A stretch of DNA of 53,524 nucleotides from Clostridia bacterium (GTDB lineage: Bacteria > Bacillota > Clostridia > TANB77 > CAG-508): NCBI GenBank assembly GCA_017536685.1, contig JAFXGW010000028.1, positions 1 to 53,524 on the forward strand. The letters are read 5' to 3'. The position numbers were made by a program, and so were the translations under genes. Shown in pieces: positions 10,033 to 17,907 of this stretch. How positions within the stretch are numbered: position 1 is the stretch's first letter; each line of letters opens with the position of its first letter. Below the pieces are notes generated by a model that was given only the letters and a program-made list of their open reading frames with translations, searched no databases and was not told the DNA's origin.

Positions 10033-11241
10033 CTATTTCTCAATAATTTTAAAGTAATTAAAATTATCTAGTTCATTATTATTTAAACATTCAATATAAA
10101 AATCTAATTCTTCGACGTTTTTACAAGAAGCTATAATTAATGATGTAATTTCACTTTCAATAAGAAGTTTTTTTGCAAAATTAGCTGCTTGTGAAAATGT
10201 ATAATTAGATTTTTCTTTTGCTAATTTAAAACCTTCTTTATATCTAGAAATAGAAGTGTTTTCAAAATCTTTTAAATGAACTGTGTATTCTTTGTCTATA
10301 ATATCTTGAATTGAAGAATATTTTTCTGGGTTATCTAAAAAAAGTTCATCTAAATCTGAAATTGAATATGGAAGTATTGCAATTCCAAGCTTTCTGTTTA
10401 TTATTAAACTTTTTTCTTGTAATTCAGAAAATTGAGGTGTGTTTTCTTTTGAATCATCTTGAGTGATTTCGAAAAGAGATTCTTCTTCTGGAATAACAGA
10501 AATATTTTCTTCTATTGAATTTATATTATCATTGTTTTCATTAGAAGTTGTATTATTAGTTTCATTTACAGAATCTGTATTTAAGTTAGTATTAGAAATT
10601 TCTTCATAAGAGCTTTCATTAGAAGTTGTATTATTAGTTTCATTTACTGAATCTGTATTTAAGTTAGTATTAGAAATTTCTTCATAAGAGTTTTCATTAG
10701 AAGTTGTATTATTAGTTTCATTTACTGAATCTGTATTTAAGTTAGTATTAGAAATTTCTTCATAAGAGCTTTCATTAGAAGTTGCGTTATTAGTATTAGT
10801 TACAGAATCTATGTTAGAAATTTGTGTTGAGGAGGTGTTTGATAAGCTAGGGGTTATGAATTTTTCGTAATTATTCATAAAATTTAAATAATTTGTATTA
10901 GTTTTTGAGATATCTTCTAATAAAAGATTGAAATCTTTAGTGAATTTTTCAGAATCTATTGTATTTAAAAAATCTGATTGATAAATGTTTTCTAAAAAAT
11001 GTTTTAATTCTAAAGTTTTACTAATATTTGACTTTATACATTCGAATATAGAATGAGATTCCGCAATTAGAGAAAGTAATGTATCTGTATTTTCTGAATT
11101 AAAATTTTCATACATAGCGTTTGAGAATTTTTCTAAATACGTAAGTAGTGTTTTTTTAGAATTTCTTTGTTGAATTAAAGTATTGTTTAACACTGTTAAT
11201 TGATTATTTACAATTTCTTTATCAAATACAAATTTTTGCAT
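10033..11241 (-). CDS. Unrecognised protein with Asn/Thr-rich 26-residue tandem repeats
   Basis: A 402-residue protein, the larger of only two minus-strand genes here. The N-terminal ~130 residues look helical. Residues ~155-235 consist of three near-identical 26-residue units (core EEISNTNLNTDSVNETNN) plus a diverged fourth. The C-terminal ~110 residues are a globular mixed alpha/beta-like domain. There is no signal peptide or membrane segment. The start is supported by GGAGGG nine bases upstream. It is transcribed divergently from the gene at 11369. I do not recognise the family; the repeat region is likely a disordered linker joining two folded domains. Confidence 0.72.
   Translation of the reverse strand: MQKFVFDKEIVNNQLTVLNNTLIQQRNSKKTLLTYLEKFSNAMYENFNSENTDTLLSLIAESHSIFECIKSNISKTLELKHFLENIYQSDFLNTIDSEKFTKDFNLLLEDISKTNTNYLNFMNNYEKFITPSLSNTSSTQISNIDSVTNTNNATSNESSYEEISNTNLNTDSVNETNNTTSNENSYEEISNTNLNTDSVNETNNTTSNESSYEEISNTNLNTDSVNETNNTTSNENNDNINSIEENISVIPEEESLFEITQDDSKENTPQFSELQEKSLIINRKLGIAILPYSISDLDELFLDNPEKYSSIQDIIDKEYTVHLKDFENTSISRYKEGFKLAKEKSNYTFSQAANFAKKLLIESEITSLIIASCKNVEELDFYIECLNNNELDNFNYFKIIEK
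10539..10830 (-). repeat. 78-bp coding tandem repeat (3 copies plus a degenerate fourth)
   Basis: Units 10539-10616, 10617-10694 and 10695-10772 have an exact 78-bp period and differ at only one or two bases each. A diverged partial copy runs to about 10830. The period is a multiple of three, so copy-number change keeps the frame. The near identity implies recent expansion. Confidence 0.93.
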
Positions 11242-11273
11242 TAGCTTTATCCCTCCATTAATATTTAAATTAT

Positions 11274-11279
11274 ATTATA
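11274..11279 (-). promoter_or_regulatory. Candidate -10 element for the minus-strand repeat gene
   Basis: Read on the minus strand this is TATAAT, 33 bases upstream of the start codon. The -35 is poor (TTCTTA at 18-bp spacing is the best candidate), so the call rests mainly on the perfect -10 and its position in the divergent intergenic region. Confidence 0.45.
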
Positions 11280-11304
11280 AAGGTAAAAAAAATACAATAA
11301 GAAA

Positions 11305-11333
11305 TTGATTTTTTGCAAATAAAATATTATAAT
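11305..11333 (+). promoter_or_regulatory. Sigma-A-type promoter for the gene at 11369
   Basis: TTGATT (11305-11310), a 17-base spacer and a perfect TATAAT (11328-11333), 36 bases before the start codon of the + strand gene. Confidence 0.75.
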
Positions 11334-11368
11334 ATAAATAGAGAAAAGTATTGAATTGAGGTATTTGT

Positions 11369-12487
11369 ATGGGATTAAGAGAAAAAATAATGCAATCTGT
11401 ACAAAAGATTTTTGGAAGAAAAGTTTTAACTTCTGTTTCTGAAGTAGAAGAAGTAGAAAAAGAAGGTGGACAACTAACTCAAACTGCTGTTTCTGAATTT
11501 GAGAAAAATATAAAAGTTGAAAATACACCTACTTTAGATGGAAAATTATTTTCACAAATAACATCAGAAGCTAGAAACAGTGTATTGATGAACTTACAAG
11601 CCTTTAGAAACACAGTATTATCATCAGATGAATTTAAAAAGCTACAAGGAAAAGATGCTAGACCAGGAATGGCAGACAAAGTTCCATTTGTTTGTGTTGC
11701 AGAAATGGATGATGATGGTAAAATAAAAACAACAATAATAGCAACAAATCAAGCGGTTTCTAAAATAGCTATTGATGAAAATGGTAATAGAACATATCAA
11801 GAGTCAAGAATTGTTGATGGTGAAATGAAAACTATTATTAATGATGATAAAAATGGTACTTTACATATAGGTGGAAATGTTAGTCAAAAAGATATTGATA
11901 ATATAAAAAAATTCGCATACCAAAATAAATCTCAAATTAATGAAATAAGTAAAATTAAGGGGTTAAGTGATGAAGAAAAAGCAAAATATTTTACAGCATT
12001 AGAAAAATTTGGAGTAAAAACAGATATAGACCTAAATGATACTAAAAAATATTTGTTTGGAGCAAGTGGTAGAATAATAAGAGGAAAGCCTACTGTTTTA
12101 AAAGAAGCTGATTTTGTTTTTGATAAAGAAAATCCAGATAGTAATCCTTTAATAATTTCACTAAATACTTTAAAAGACAAAAAAACAACTAGAGAAAAAT
12201 ATAGATTGTATAAAGATAATATTTATATTGATGAAAGTTCATTAAAATTTAATAAAGATGGAAATGTAAAATTTAAAACAATAACTTTAGAAGAACTACA
12301 AGCAAAAGCTATGGAAGATGGATTTAATATGCTTTATATGGATAGAGTTAAGTCACATAAAGCTAATAAAAAAGAAATGATTCCACAAGGCGCAGTTGAT
12401 ATTCATAATGGTTTAGTTGAAGAAAAAACAAAAGAGGCAGAAAAGAAAAATCAAAAAGATGAGCAAGAACAATCTCAAGCTTTATAA
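11369..12487 (+). CDS. Unrecognised soluble protein
   Basis: A 372-residue protein with a short amphipathic N-terminus (MGLREKIMQSVQKIFGRK), then a mixed region and a charged, Lys/Glu/Gln-rich C-terminus. There is no signal peptide, membrane helix or known catalytic motif. Repeated beta-turn-like phrases (DENGNR, DDKNGT, NKDGNVKF) suggest a beta-rich middle. GAGG lies about 8 bases before the ATG. It has its own promoter and is divergent from the tandem-repeat gene, with 127 bases between the starts. No function can be assigned. Confidence 0.7.
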   Translation: MGLREKIMQSVQKIFGRKVLTSVSEVEEVEKEGGQLTQTAVSEFEKNIKVENTPTLDGKLFSQITSEARNSVLMNLQAFRNTVLSSDEFKKLQGKDARPGMADKVPFVCVAEMDDDGKIKTTIIATNQAVSKIAIDENGNRTYQESRIVDGEMKTIINDDKNGTLHIGGNVSQKDIDNIKKFAYQNKSQINEISKIKGLSDEEKAKYFTALEKFGVKTDIDLNDTKKYLFGASGRIIRGKPTVLKEADFVFDKENPDSNPLIISLNTLKDKKTTREKYRLYKDNIYIDESSLKFNKDGNVKFKTITLEELQAKAMEDGFNMLYMDRVKSHKANKKEMIPQGAVDIHNGLVEEKTKEAEKKNQKDEQEQSQAL

Positions 12488-12503
12488 AACATTAAATAAA
12501 TGC

Positions 12504-12532
12504 TTGCATTTAAAGATATACTGTGTTAAAAT
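12504..12532 (+). promoter_or_regulatory. Strong extended -10 promoter with no ORF of its own
   Basis: TTGCAT (12504-12509), a 17-base spacer and TAAAAT (12527-12532), with TG one base upstream of the -10 (extended -10). Transcription would start near 12539, about 20 bases before the terminator hairpin at 12560. Confidence 0.65.
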
Positions 12533-12538
12533 ATTTAT

Positions 12539-12602
12539 GTCGAAAGAAATGATAAATCGAAGCAGATTTAAAAAAAAAACCTTTTTTAAATCTGCTTTTT
12601 TG
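12539..12602 (+). ncRNA. Candidate ~60-nt small RNA or attenuated leader
   Basis: Between the promoter at 12504-12532 and the terminator at 12560-12602 there is room only for a ~60-base transcript. It may be a small RNA, or a leader that ends early in front of the DUF1846-type gene at 12677. The seven-codon overlap with a possible tiny ORF starting at 12538 lacks a ribosome binding site. This is inferred from promoter and terminator alone. Confidence 0.35.
12560..12602 (+). terminator. Intrinsic terminator
   Basis: AAGCAGATTTAAAAAA (12560-12575) pairs with TTTTTTAAATCTGCTT (12582-12597), followed by a T-rich run. It lies 72 bases after the gene ending at 12487 and may also end the short transcript from the promoter at 12504. 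Confidence 0.88.
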
Positions 12603-12676
12603 TTTTTATTACATAATTAAGCTTTTAACTCAAGTTTAAATCGAATAATATAAGTGAAAAATAGGAGGAATAAAAA

Positions 12677-14149
12677 GTGGAAATTGCATTTGATAACCAA
12701 AAATATTTAAAAATCCAAAAAGAAAAAATTGAAGAAAGAATAAAAATGTTTGATAATAAACTATATTTGGAGTTTGGAGGCAAAATATTTGATGATTTTA
12801 ATGCTAGCAGAGTATTACCAGGATTTAGTCCAGATGCAAAAATTAAACTTTTACAAGAATTTAAAGAAAATTTAGAAATTATATTTTGTATAAATGCAAA
12901 TAATATTCAAAAAAATAAAATAAGAGCTGATTATGGAATTGGTTATGATGTTGAATTAGTGCGATTAATTGAAAATATTCAAAAACTTGATATTGATATT
13001 AATAGTGTTGTTGTTACGATGTATACAGGGCAAGAAGAAGTTGAGAAATTAAAACAAACTTTAAATAGTAAAAATATTAAAGTATATATACATGGACCAA
13101 CCAAAGGATATCCGGATGATGTAGAAACTATTGTTAGTGAAGATGGATATGGAAAGAATCCATATATTGAAACTACAAAAAAATTAGTTGTTGTAACTGC
13201 TCCAAGACCTAATAGTGGAAAACTTGGAACATGTCTTTCTCAATTATATTATGAACATAAAAAAGGAATAAAAGCAGGATATGCAAAATTTGAGACTTTT
13301 CCAGTATGGGATCTTCCTTTAATGCATCCAGTAAACGTATCTTATGAGGCTGCGACTGCAGATTTGGCTGATATGAATATGATAGACTCTTTCCACTTAG
13401 AAGAATATAATGTAAAAGCTGTAAATTATAATAGAGACATTTCTGCATTTCCTATTTTGAAAAATATTTTAAAAAGAATTACTGGCGAAGATATTTACAA
13501 GTCTCCAACAGATATGGGTGTAAATATGATTAGTCAATGTATAGTGAATGATGATGTTGCTCAAAGATCTGCAAAAATGGAAATTATAAGAAGATATTAT
13601 GCAGCTGTTTGTGATTACAAAAAGGGAATTGGAACTGAAACTGCAGTTGAAACAATAAAAAAATTAATGAATAATGTAGGAATTTCTATTAATGATAGAG
13701 AGATTGTAAAATATGCTTTAGATAAAGCTGAAAAAGAAAAAGTAAATGCATTGGCAATAATACTTGAAGATGGAAGAATTATAACTGGAAAAGAATCAGA
13801 ATTATTAAGTGCTTCAAGTGCATTATTAATAAATACAATAAAATGCTTATCAGGTATTCCGGATGATGTTTTTTTATTATCACCAAGTGCTTTGGAATCT
13901 ATTTTTAAAATGAAGCAAAAAACTTCATATAAAAGAAATTATTGTTTAAATTTACCAGAAGTTTTAATTGCACTAAGTATTTGTGAACAAAATAATCCAA
14001 TTATAGAAAAAACATTAGAAGCATTAGATAAATTGAGAGGCCTAGAAGCTCATAGTTCTTATGTTGTTTCGACAGCCGAACAAAAAGTTTTAAAGAGCCT
14101 GGGAATAAATTTAACTTGTGAACCAAAACTTTTAGGATATGAAGAATAA
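12677..14149 (+). CDS. DUF1846 family protein
   Basis: A 490-residue cytoplasmic protein of the conserved DUF1846 (COG4868) family, which is widespread in Firmicutes and has solved structures but no established role. The family-typical opening (AFDNQKYLKIQ), the VLPGFSPDAKIKLL segment, TAPRPNSGKLGTCLSQLYYEH, and the AKFETFPVWDLPLMHPVN segment are all present. The start is GTG at 12677, chosen because AGGAGG (12663-12668) is ideally placed and no ATG lies near. A short promoter-terminator unit sits immediately upstream, which raises the possibility of attenuation control. A terminator follows at 14245. Confidence 0.88.
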   Translation: MEIAFDNQKYLKIQKEKIEERIKMFDNKLYLEFGGKIFDDFNASRVLPGFSPDAKIKLLQEFKENLEIIFCINANNIQKNKIRADYGIGYDVELVRLIENIQKLDIDINSVVVTMYTGQEEVEKLKQTLNSKNIKVYIHGPTKGYPDDVETIVSEDGYGKNPYIETTKKLVVVTAPRPNSGKLGTCLSQLYYEHKKGIKAGYAKFETFPVWDLPLMHPVNVSYEAATADLADMNMIDSFHLEEYNVKAVNYNRDISAFPILKNILKRITGEDIYKSPTDMGVNMISQCIVNDDVAQRSAKMEIIRRYYAAVCDYKKGIGTETAVETIKKLMNNVGISINDREIVKYALDKAEKEKVNALAIILEDGRIITGKESELLSASSALLINTIKCLSGIPDDVFLLSPSALESIFKMKQKTSYKRNYCLNLPEVLIALSICEQNNPIIEKTLEALDKLRGLEAHSSYVVSTAEQKVLKSLGINLTCEPKLLGYEE

Positions 14150-14244
14150 GGTTATAAAATATGAAAATATAAAATATGAAGTATGAAATAAAACACATAA
14201 AATAAAAGATAAATTTTAAATAATATTTTAAAATTACTAAAGAT

Positions 14245-14285
14245 AAAAGATGAGTAATCAATAAAAATACTCATCTTTTGTTTTA
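14245..14285 (+). terminator. Intrinsic terminator after the DUF1846-type gene
   Basis: A perfect 12-bp stem AAAAGATGAGTA (14245-14256) and TACTCATCTTTT (14268-14279) followed by GTTTTAC. It separates the DUF1846 gene from the repeat-protein locus. Confidence 0.88.
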
Positions 14286-14316
14286 CTTATATGTCAAGTT
14301 TTGAAAGGACTAATTT

Positions 14317-14994
14317 ATGGAATTATCATTGCAGAGCCGAAAAGATTATAAGGCAATGAGATCATCAAGAAGAATGATGATAATTAAAGAAAAATTACAT
14401 ATTGATACTCTAATAGATTATAAAAGATTTCTAGAATTATATAAAAAATATGGAAAAGGTATAGATGTAAAAGACTTTGCAAAATATTTTTTAGATATTC
14501 CTTATCACAAACATTATAATTTACAATCTGGAAAAATTAAAAACACTTATATTTTGTCTCGAGAATATGTTTCTCCTAAAGAAATAGAAAGAATGCAAGG
14601 GGAAGTTAAAAAATATGTAGATGATTTTAATTTAAGCTCTGTTGATTATGGTATTGTAGAACTATTATATACAAGGTACAGTGGAAGACTGAGTATGGCA
14701 ATGTTTGCTGAAGACGTTTTAGGGATAACGCCACATTCTGTTGAATGTATAAAATCAGATAGAACTAAAACTGTAAATCTTTTTTCACTTTCTAATATGG
14801 ATAAGATGGAAATTAGAAAAAGACAAAATGAAGTCATTGTAGCAGAAAGATTACACATAGGTGATACAATAACATTAGATGAATTTAACAGATTATATAA
14901 AAAATATGGAGATGGAATTTCTGAAAAAGATTTTGCAACAAAAGTTCTTCAAATAAGTTCAGTATCGAGGTTTAACCAATTCAAAAGTCGGTAA
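14317..14994 (+). CDS. HTH-like repeat protein A, N-terminal part (frameshifted)
   Basis: This encodes the first 225 residues of a protein built from 76-residue repeats. After the opening MELSLQ, unit 1 is 19-94, unit 2 is 95-170, and unit 3 starts at 171. The unit consensus is VIxxExLHIxDxIDYxxFxELYKKYG, then LSEExFAxxVLDI, then SxxxLKxG and TxIL. The last two parts resemble an XRE-type helix-turn-helix. The frame ends mid-unit at a TAA. Dropping one base (the C at 14989) gives SGKNKYTKILEKY, which matches the missing end of the unit, and joins it to the ORF at 15044. GAAAGGA precedes the ATG. The protein family is not one I can name. Confidence 0.75.
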   Translation: MELSLQSRKDYKAMRSSRRMMIIKEKLHIDTLIDYKRFLELYKKYGKGIDVKDFAKYFLDIPYHKHYNLQSGKIKNTYILSREYVSPKEIERMQGEVKKYVDDFNLSSVDYGIVELLYTRYSGRLSMAMFAEDVLGITPHSVECIKSDRTKTVNLFSLSNMDKMEIRKRQNEVIVAERLHIGDTITLDEFNRLYKKYGDGISEKDFATKVLQISSVSRFNQFKSR

Positions 14995-15043
14995 AAATAA
15001 ATATACTAAGATATTAGAAAAATATATTTTTAATCCAGAATCT

Positions 15044-16954
15044 GTGTATAAATTAAGAGAAGGTGTTATAAGAAGAGAAAAATTGCATATTGATGATTTT
15101 ATTGACTATGCAAGATTTCAAGAGTTACATAAAAAATATGGAGTTCCATTGTCAGAAGAAATGTTTGCAGAAGAAGTTCTAGATATTAATGCTGTTGGTG
15201 TTAAAAATATGAGAGTGTCGGGAAATCTGGCTGCTATTTTAGGGGATATTGAAATTACGAAAGAATATACTGAAAGAGTTAGAGACAAAATGGCTAGAGA
15301 AAATAATTTTAGAGAAAACCAAGGAATAAATTTAGATGAATTAAAAGAATTATATAAAAAATATGGTGGTGTTCTTTCTCAAAAATTATTTGCGATGGAA
15401 ATATTAGGAATTAGTCAAGATTCTTATAATGCACTTATGTGTGGAAATAGTAAGAGAGTAAATATATTAAAATACTATAATTCAAATAGATTTTTTTCAT
15501 TAAGAAATAGAATTATATTAGAAAATGATTTGAAATATAATGGAGAGATGGATTATCAAACTTTTGAGAGAATTCATAAAATGTATGCTCCAAATGAAAA
15601 TCCTACTGTATTTGCAGAAAAAGTATTGGATATTCCTGCAAGAACTTTTTACAATTTAAAATATGGTTCAACAAAAGATGTAAATATTTTGCTTAATGAA
15701 CCTTTACCAACAGAAGAACAATTTAGAGAGAAAAAAATAAGTATTGCTTTAGAATATGGATTACATATAAAAGATACAATTGATTATGAAACTTTAAAGA
15801 TGATTTATAAAAGATTTGGTGGAATATTGCCAGAAGATTTATTTGCAGAAAAGATTTTGGATATAAGTAAAACGTCTCTAAATAAAATGAAAAGAGACCC
15901 ACAAACAAGAGTAATGGTACTTATTAGAACCGAACTAACTGAAGATGAAATAAAATCTTTAAGACGAGAAGTAATTTTAGATAATAATATATATCCTGAA
16001 AAGCCAATAACTTTAAGAGATTTTAGAAAAATGTACAAAGCACATAAACATATATTACCAGAAACGAAGTTTGCAGGATTGGTTTTAGGAATAGATAAAC
16101 AATGTATTAATAAATTAAAAAAAGGCGATTGTGATACTGTAAGAGCATTATATAATATGAGAAAAGAATATTCTAAAAGACCATCATATTTTACTTCTAA
16201 AGAAATGCTATTAGTAAGAGAATCTTTGATTCAAGGATTAAGTGAAGAGGCAATTGCAACAAGACTTTTTGTACCTATTAGATTCTTGAAAAGAAATTTA
16301 GAGCAGCAACGTAGATATGGAAGATTAACTCCTGTTGAAATTGAAGCAGAAAGAATAAAAAGAGGAATTGATAGCACAGCATTAAAAGTAAAAGAAAACA
16401 AGCCAGGTAGTACTAGTAAAAAAGAACAAAAAGACGCCAAAAAAAGATTAAAAGATGCAGAAGTTTTACGTAAGAAAAAAGATAGAGTTTTAGATGATTT
16501 TGAACTAACAGAAAAAGATTTGAAAATAGTTAGAAGTTATATTGATAACTGTGGTGAAAGATTTAAATATGGTGAATTTCCAGAAATTGAAATTCCAGAA
16601 TTAGAAGAATCTATAGGATTATTGGAAGGAAATACTAGTGATATAAAACTATTTTCAAGAGTTTGTGTATTTTTTGGATTATATAAAAAAGCTAGTGTTT
16701 TTATTTCTAATAATATAGACAATCCAGATGTTGCCGAAGAGGAAAAAAATACATTAAGAAAAATTCAAAGAAGTATTAATTATGCAAATAGAAAACAAAA
16801 TGCAGTTAATATGATATCAAAAGGAGTTACAGATGCAAAATTTATTTCTGCTCAAGTTGGAATTTCAGAAGTTGATGTTATGGAAATGCAAAATAGATTA
16901 AAAGCTGGACAAGAAATAAATGTAAAAAAATGGATTGATTTAGATGGTGATTAA
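15044..16954 (+). CDS. HTH-like repeat protein A, C-terminal part
   Basis: A 636-residue continuation of the locus-A repeat protein. The GTG at 15044 has no ribosome binding site, and the frame is open and repeat-like back to about 14990, so independent initiation is doubtful. Units 4-8 span roughly residues 6-80, 81-154, 155-229, 230-307 and 308-381. Residues 384-421 form an extra HTH-like segment (LSEEAIATRLFVPIRFLKRNL). A Lys-rich linker (450-480) follows. The C-terminal domain (489-620) is shared with locus B and ends in another HTH-like stretch, GVTDAKFISAQVGISEVDV. Rejoined, locus A would encode ~878 residues with eight repeats. Nucleic-acid binding is inferred, not shown. Confidence 0.75.
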   Translation: MYKLREGVIRREKLHIDDFIDYARFQELHKKYGVPLSEEMFAEEVLDINAVGVKNMRVSGNLAAILGDIEITKEYTERVRDKMARENNFRENQGINLDELKELYKKYGGVLSQKLFAMEILGISQDSYNALMCGNSKRVNILKYYNSNRFFSLRNRIILENDLKYNGEMDYQTFERIHKMYAPNENPTVFAEKVLDIPARTFYNLKYGSTKDVNILLNEPLPTEEQFREKKISIALEYGLHIKDTIDYETLKMIYKRFGGILPEDLFAEKILDISKTSLNKMKRDPQTRVMVLIRTELTEDEIKSLRREVILDNNIYPEKPITLRDFRKMYKAHKHILPETKFAGLVLGIDKQCINKLKKGDCDTVRALYNMRKEYSKRPSYFTSKEMLLVRESLIQGLSEEAIATRLFVPIRFLKRNLEQQRRYGRLTPVEIEAERIKRGIDSTALKVKENKPGSTSKKEQKDAKKRLKDAEVLRKKKDRVLDDFELTEKDLKIVRSYIDNCGERFKYGEFPEIEIPELEESIGLLEGNTSDIKLFSRVCVFFGLYKKASVFISNNIDNPDVAEEEKNTLRKIQRSINYANRKQNAVNMISKGVTDAKFISAQVGISEVDVMEMQNRLKAGQEINVKKWIDLDGD

Positions 16955-16990
16955 TTCGATAAATTACTGAAGATAAAAAAGTAAATTAGC

Positions 16991-17026
16991 AATTTCATAT
17001 ATGATTAGTTTGACATATGTGAAATT
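16991..17026. promoter_or_regulatory. Inverted repeat between the two repeat-protein loci
   Basis: AATTTCATATATG (16991-17003) and CATATGTGAAATT (17014-17026) form a 13-bp inverted repeat with one G-T mismatch and a 10-base centre. No T-tract follows, so it is not a standard terminator. It lies about 48 bases before the locus-B start and could be an operator or an RNA hairpin. Confidence 0.45.
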
Positions 17027-17073
17027 TCTAAAAGCAGCTATAATATATTAGAAGAGGTTGGATAAAAATAAGA

Positions 17074-17907
17074 ATGAGATTATCATTACAAAAAAATGTT
17101 AATTATAAAACAGTTCAAGATAGAAGAAAATATATGATACAAACAGAGAAACTTCATATACAAGATAGTATAAGTTATGAGGCTTTTTTGGAATTACATA
17201 GAAAATATGGTGGAAGATTTTCTTTAAAACAATTTGCATATGAAGTTCTTAATATAAATGCCCATGCAGTTGGAGATATGATTAGTATAAAAGGAAAAGA
17301 GTCTATAATATTAAGACCTCATGCACAAAAAAGAAATGAAATAGCCAAAATAAAATCAGCAGTTATTAAAGGTTCAGGTCTTCATATTGGTTCACAAATA
17401 AGTTATCAAGAATTTCAAGAGATATATAAGAAATATGGAAAATATGATATAGACGAAAGAGATTTCGCTCTTAGAATTTTAGGAATAACAAATGATGTTT
17501 TTGTAAGATTTAAAGCTGGAAGAAGACCAAAGACAGGAGTGTTTTCTACATTCCCAATTGATGCAAAAAAAATATCAGCACTTAGAGAAAAAGTTATTTT
17601 AGCAGAAAATTTATATATAGATCAGACGATATCTAATGAAAGATTTCAAGAGTTATATGATAAATATGCTGGGATATTATCAGAAGAATTATTTGCAGAA
17701 GAAATTTTAGATATCAATATGGAAAGTTTAAGACAAGCAAGAAGAAGAAATATGAACAATATTATTTTAACTGGTATTGAATTATCTGAAAAATATGTAA
17801 AAGCTTTACAAAGACAAATTATAAATGAAAATGGAATACAACCTAATAATCAGCTGATGTCATTAGGAGAAATAAATGAACTTAGAAAAAATATGCTCCA
17901 ATGTTAA
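17074..17907 (+). CDS. HTH-like repeat protein B, N-terminal part (frameshifted)
   Basis: A 277-residue paralogue of the locus-A start: MRLSLQ aligns with MELSLQ, followed by the same EKLHI repeat opening at the same residue number. Units 1-3 occupy 19-94, 95-170 and 171-246; unit 4 begins at 247 and is cut at residue 277 by TAA. The break falls at a run of six As (17886-17891). One more A there, or a -1 shift, restores YAPMLTEKRFA, the expected unit continuation in the ORF at 17901. GAGG lies further from the ATG than usual (about 16 bases), with GGAT closer (about 10 bases). Confidence 0.73.
   Translation: MRLSLQKNVNYKTVQDRRKYMIQTEKLHIQDSISYEAFLELHRKYGGRFSLKQFAYEVLNINAHAVGDMISIKGKESIILRPHAQKRNEIAKIKSAVIKGSGLHIGSQISYQEFQEIYKKYGKYDIDERDFALRILGITNDVFVRFKAGRRPKTGVFSTFPIDAKKISALREKVILAENLYIDQTISNERFQELYDKYAGILSEELFAEEILDINMESLRQARRRNMNNIILTGIELSEKYVKALQRQIINENGIQPNNQLMSLGEINELRKNMLQC
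17886..17892 (+). other. Slippery heptamer A-AAA-AAT at the locus-B frameshift
   Basis: In the reading frame of the upstream ORF the codons are AGA AAA AAT, so the heptamer has the X-XXY-YYZ phase needed for a -1 ribosomal shift. Shifting there gives Lys-Asn-Tyr-Ala-Pro-Met-Leu, which completes the repeat unit. No clear downstream structure or upstream Shine-Dalgarno-like stimulator was seen, and Asn-tRNA re-pairs imperfectly with AAA. A simple one-base loss in the A run is the alternative. Confidence 0.4.

Noticed and set aside
10539..10830. CRISPR-like array
   Set aside because: Units are 78 bp, head to tail with no spacers, lie inside an open coding frame and encode a 26-residue protein repeat.
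12417..12620. 67-residue frame overlapping the end of the unknown gene at 11369
   Set aside because: It starts inside another gene without a ribosome binding site and runs through a clear terminator hairpin.
14151..14190. Short ATATAAAATATGAA-type repeats before the terminator
   Set aside because: Low-complexity AT sequence with only two imperfect copies; no structure or motif beyond what the base composition would give.
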